A stretch of 8,291 nucleotides of DNA. Source: an uncultured bacterium. GTDB taxonomy: Bacteria > Bacteroidota > Bacteroidia > Bacteroidales > Paludibacteraceae. Positions 6,541 to 8,291 of the stretch are shown here, piece by piece. The notes under the pieces are model-generated. The model saw only the letters and a program-made list of their open reading frames with translations, made no database searches and was not told the DNA's origin. The position numbers and the translations under genes were made by a program. The stretch covers positions 1 through 8,291 of the forward strand of contig CAMHCZ010000083.1 in NCBI GenBank assembly GCA_946183755.1. Direction: 5' to 3'. Positions within the stretch are counted from its first letter, which is position 1. Each line of letters opens with the position of its first letter.

Positions 6541-7008
6541 ATGGCTCAGCATTACGATTTGGACGAACTGGACAGAAAAATCCTTTCGTTAGTGGCGGAG
6601 AACGCGAGAATGCCTTTCCTCGAGGTGGCTCGAGAGTGCAATGTGAGCGGTGCTGCTATACATCAGAGAATTCAGAAACTGATGAATCTTGGAGTCATAA
6701 AAGGCTCGGAGTTTATCATCGACACATATAAAATAGGATACCAGACATGCGCCTTCCTCGGTGTCGTGCTCAAGGACCTGAGCTATGTGCCGAATGTGAT
6801 TGAGAGCATGAAGCAGATTCCCGAAATCGTGGAATGCCACTATTCCACAGGAAAATACGCGATGTTCATAAAAGTGTATGCCAAGGACAACAAGGACCTG
6901 CTCCACATAATACTCGACAAGATAGCCGAGATACCGGGCGTGCTGACGACGGAGACGTTCCAGGTCTCGCTCGATGAGATTTTCAGCAGGCAACTGAAGA
7001 TAGAGTAG
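6541..7008 (+). CDS. Lrp/AsnC-family transcriptional regulator
   Basis: The 155-residue protein begins MAQHYDLDELDRKIL, the standard Lrp N-terminal entry. A winged helix-turn-helix follows, with the DNA-reading part at about 27-47 (LEVARECNVSGAAIHQRIQKL region). The hinge GVIKGSEFIID leads into the ligand-sensing RAM domain (about 67-145), which includes the VECHYSTGKYAMFIKV strand and the IPGVLTTETFQVSL end strand. Such proteins form dimers to octamers and bind amino acids to adjust transcription. The ATG at 6541 was chosen over a TTG two codons earlier because MAQHYDLD is a normal family start. The promoter box and the terminator at 7023-7055 make it a single-gene unit. The M20 peptidase just upstream could be a target, but that is inference. 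Confidence 0.95.
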   Translation: MAQHYDLDELDRKILSLVAENARMPFLEVARECNVSGAAIHQRIQKLMNLGVIKGSEFIIDTYKIGYQTCAFLGVVLKDLSYVPNVIESMKQIPEIVECHYSTGKYAMFIKVYAKDNKDLLHIILDKIAEIPGVLTTETFQVSLDEIFSRQLKIE

Positions 7009-7022
7009 GACACGAAATGATA

Positions 7023-7055
7023 AAAAAGCCGGTAGTTTTTCGCTACCGGCTTTTT
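7023..7055. terminator. Bidirectional terminator between convergent genes
   Basis: AAAAAGCCGGTAG (7023-7035) pairs perfectly with CTACCGGCTTTTT (7043-7055) around a seven-base loop. T-runs lie on the correct side for both strands. It serves the Lrp-family gene on the plus strand and the LTxxQ protein gene on the minus strand. Confidence 0.92.
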
Positions 7056-7072
7056 CTGTTTGATACTTTGGT

Positions 7073-7573
7073 TTATTTCTCCACTGGGGCTGGTTTGAAT
7101 CCGTGATGATGGTGGCGGTGTCCCTTTCCCTTCTCTCCATGCATCTTGTGTGGCTTGTGGTGCTTCTTGTGCTTCATCATGTGTTCCTTGCACTTAGCCT
7201 CTCTTTGCTGCAGGAGTTTGTTGTACTGCTCTTCGGTCAGGATTTTTTTGAGCTGCTTGTCGTTCTTTGCCATTTCCTTCATCATCTTCTCCTTTGCCTT
7301 AGCGTGAGCTTTCTCCATTTTCTTCTTTTTAGCCTCGTGCTTCTTCGCGTTGGCAAGGTTCATCTTGCTGATTTTCTTTTGCTGCTCCTCGGTCAGATTC
7401 AGATCCTTAGTCATCTTTGCAGTTCTCATCTCAGCTCTTTGCTGAGGAGTCATGTTCTCGTGTTTCTTTGCGCATTCATGCTTCTCGTGTCCTTGGCATG
7501 GTGCAGGTGCTTGTGCGTAAACTCCGAAAGTTGTGATTGCTGCGACAAGCGCTGTAGTGATTTTCTTGTTCAT
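7073..7573 (-). CDS. Exported His/Lys/Met-rich LTxxQ-motif protein (Spy/CpxP-like, DUF4890-like)
   Basis: A signal peptide (1-20, cut at VYA/QAP) precedes a highly charged, probably all-helical 146-residue mature protein. It has two LTxxQ motifs, LTEEQQ (60-65) and LTEEQY (112-117), plus a related MTPQQR (41-46), the signature of the CpxP/Spy group of periplasmic stress proteins. Between them lies a Lys/Met/Ala-rich helix. The C-terminal third (130-158) is packed with histidines, ending in HRHHHHG, and there are Cys residues at 26, 34 and 128. A periplasmic chaperone or metal-binding role (Cu, Zn, Ni) is inferred from the motif and composition. The family is common in Bacteroidales but its function is not established. 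It is convergent with the Lrp gene, sharing a terminator, and divergent from the DUF1294 gene. No clear TAnnTTTG box was found upstream. Confidence 0.85.
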   Translation of the reverse strand: MNKKITTALVAAITTFGVYAQAPAPCQGHEKHECAKKHENMTPQQRAEMRTAKMTKDLNLTEEQQKKISKMNLANAKKHEAKKKKMEKAHAKAKEKMMKEMAKNDKQLKKILTEEQYNKLLQQREAKCKEHMMKHKKHHKPHKMHGEKGKGHRHHHHGFKPAPVEK

Positions 7574-7628
7574 AGCTTTAAGAATTAAGTTGTTTGTAAT
7601 TATATTCGTGTTTAATTATTAAAGAACA
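7574..7628. promoter_or_regulatory. Divergent intergenic region, presumed promoters
   Basis: These 55 AT-rich bases lie between two divergent starts and must hold or adjoin both promoters unless one start is wrong. On the plus strand TATATTCG (7601-7608) is one base from TAnnTTTG and 20 bases before the DUF1294 ATG. No exact box is seen on the minus strand. Confidence 0.35.
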
Positions 7629-7904
7629 ATGCTAAAGTTTCTGCTTGCATATTTGTTATCCATAAACTTCATCACGTTCGTTTTGTATGGCTATGACAAA
7701 CGGCGTGCCAAAAAACAACGGTGGAGAGTCCCCGAGAGTACTCTTTTAACATTTTCGTTCATCGGTGGCAGCGTTGGCGCCCTTCTTGGGATGTCGTTTT
7801 TCCGCCATAAGACCAAGAAACTCAAGTTTAACATCTTGGTGCCGTTTTCGCTTGTTCTGCAAGTTATTTTATGTGTGGTGGTTAAGGATTGTTTTGTGGC
7901 ATGA
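7629..7904 (+). CDS. DUF1294 small membrane protein
   Basis: The 91-residue protein has the DUF1294 signature: a first hydrophobic helix (about 3-20), then YGYDKRRAKKQRWRVPE (20-36), the GGSVGALLGM segment (46-55) and FRHKTKKLKF (58-67), and a final membrane helix (68-87). Length matches the family, which is about 90 residues when standing alone. It is predicted to be an inner membrane protein with its basic loops in the cytoplasm. No biochemical role is known. The ATG at 7629 is the first in frame after the divergent intergenic region. No strong terminator directly follows; the first good one lies about 190 bases downstream at 8096-8131. Confidence 0.9.
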   Translation: MLKFLLAYLLSINFITFVLYGYDKRRAKKQRWRVPESTLLTFSFIGGSVGALLGMSFFRHKTKKLKFNILVPFSLVLQVILCVVVKDCFVA

Positions 7905-8030
7905 ATGTTGTTATTATGATAACGTAGAGTTTTTTCTCTTTTGTGAATGCGATATTTTTCGGAATTCTATTTATATTTACCCATTATGACTTTTTAACCA
8001 TATGAATTTGGCTATGAAAATATTTGCTTT

Positions 8031-8065
<35 letters not shown>

Positions 8066-8095
8066 AAATAGCTTATATACTTTATACAAGCATAT

Positions 8096-8131
8096 AACGG
8101 CGTGTACCATATAGGTATGCGCCGTTTTTTT
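8096..8131 (+). terminator. Strong plus-directed rho-independent terminator
   Basis: AACGGCGTGTACC (8096-8108) pairs with GGTATGCGCCGTT (8114-8126) around a five-base loop, giving 13 pairs including two U·G wobbles. The T-run continues to 8131. The two wobbles become A·C mismatches in minus-strand RNA, so it is built for the plus strand. It ends whatever transcript crosses the AC repeat, either the DUF1294 mRNA or a short separate RNA. Confidence 0.88.
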
Positions 8132-8158
8132 GTGTTATTGGCACAGCTTTTCTATTTG
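8129..8158 (+). promoter_or_regulatory. Possible promoter of the partial exported-protein gene
   Basis: TTTG at 8129-8132 and TCTATTTG at 8151-8158 (one base off TAnnTTTG) are 18 bases apart and precede the ATG at 8183 by 24 bases. The terminator just upstream means the gene needs its own promoter here. Confidence 0.4.
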
Positions 8159-8182
8159 TTTTATCATAAAAATCGCTTGGCT

Positions 8183-8291
8183 ATGAAAACGAAATTATTA
8201 ATGATGTTGTTTTTGATATCAACGTATGCCTTTGCTCAGAAAAATGTTGCTGTTTATGCAAAAATGTTTATAGGATATTTGTTTGCATTTT
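8183..8291 (+). CDS. Start of an exported protein, cut by the window edge
   Basis: From the ATG at 8183 the frame stays open for 36 codons to the end of the window. It begins MKTKLLMMLFLISTYAFAQ, a clean signal peptide with likely cleavage at AFA/QKN after residue 18, typical of Bacteroidetes exported proteins. The visible mature part starts KNVAVYAKMF and continues with a rather hydrophobic stretch (MFIGYLFAF). That is too little to assign a family. A terminator and a candidate promoter directly upstream support a real gene start. The 13 bases around its ATG recur at 8008-8020. Confidence 0.6.
   Translation, partial: MKTKLLMMLFLISTYAFAQKNVAVYAKMFIGYLFAF

Noticed and set aside
7103..7588. 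A Leu/Val-rich plus-strand frame resembling a membrane protein
   Set aside because: It is the complement of the Lys/His-rich LTxxQ gene, which has a signal peptide, motifs and a terminator; Lys codons read as Leu/Phe on the other strand.
7910..7935. Weak AT-rich hairpin GTTAT/ATAAC followed by a T-run as the DUF1294 terminator
   Set aside because: The stem has only five pairs with one G-C pair at each base of the arm and the T-run is separated by several bases; the element at 8096-8131 is far stronger.

Overview
The window looks like a chromosomal segment of a Bacteroidales bacterium (Bacteroides/Prevotella/Muribaculaceae-like). The clues are promoter elements of the Bacteroidetes type (TAnnTTTG about 20-50 bases before several starts), signal peptides ending in A-Q or A-G, DUF1573 and LTxxQ-type small periplasmic proteins, and a TolQ/ExbB - membrane protein - ExbD - ExbD gene order. 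No tRNA, rRNA, CRISPR, transposase or phage gene is visible. Most of the window reads as ordinary core chromosome; the right end is the least conventional part.

Left part, minus strand (1-2491): a four-gene proton-channel operon, in transcription order exbB-like, a four-helix membrane protein of unknown function, and two different exbD-like genes whose stop and start share one base. A 307-base leader/intergenic region (2492-2798) precedes it and a strong hairpin terminator (1-30) closes it. Two internal RNA hairpins, one in the leader and one between genes two and three, pair fully only in the minus-strand RNA.

Centre, minus strand (2799-5113): two tandem DUF1573 genes for exported Ig-like (ASH-type) proteins, then a terminator-like hairpin, then a TatD-family metal-dependent hydrolase. 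A TAnnTTTG promoter lies in front of the first DUF1573 gene, back to back with the promoter of the next plus-strand gene.

Right-centre, plus strand (5258-7008): an M20-family aminoacyl/IAA-type amidohydrolase and an Lrp/AsnC-family regulator, each with its own TAnnTTTG box. A bidirectional terminator (7023-7055) separates the Lrp gene from a convergent gene for a His/Lys/Met-rich exported LTxxQ protein (7073-7573, minus). Divergent from that is a small DUF1294 membrane protein (7629-7904, plus).

Right end (7905-8291): a gene-poor stretch with a perfect 15-unit AC dinucleotide repeat (8033-8062), a strong plus-directed terminator (8096-8131), a weak promoter candidate and the start of an exported protein cut by the window edge. 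Several products act at the cell envelope: the Exb complex in the inner membrane, DUF1573 and LTxxQ proteins beyond it, and DUF1294 in a membrane. The genes nevertheless form several independent transcription units rather than one system.
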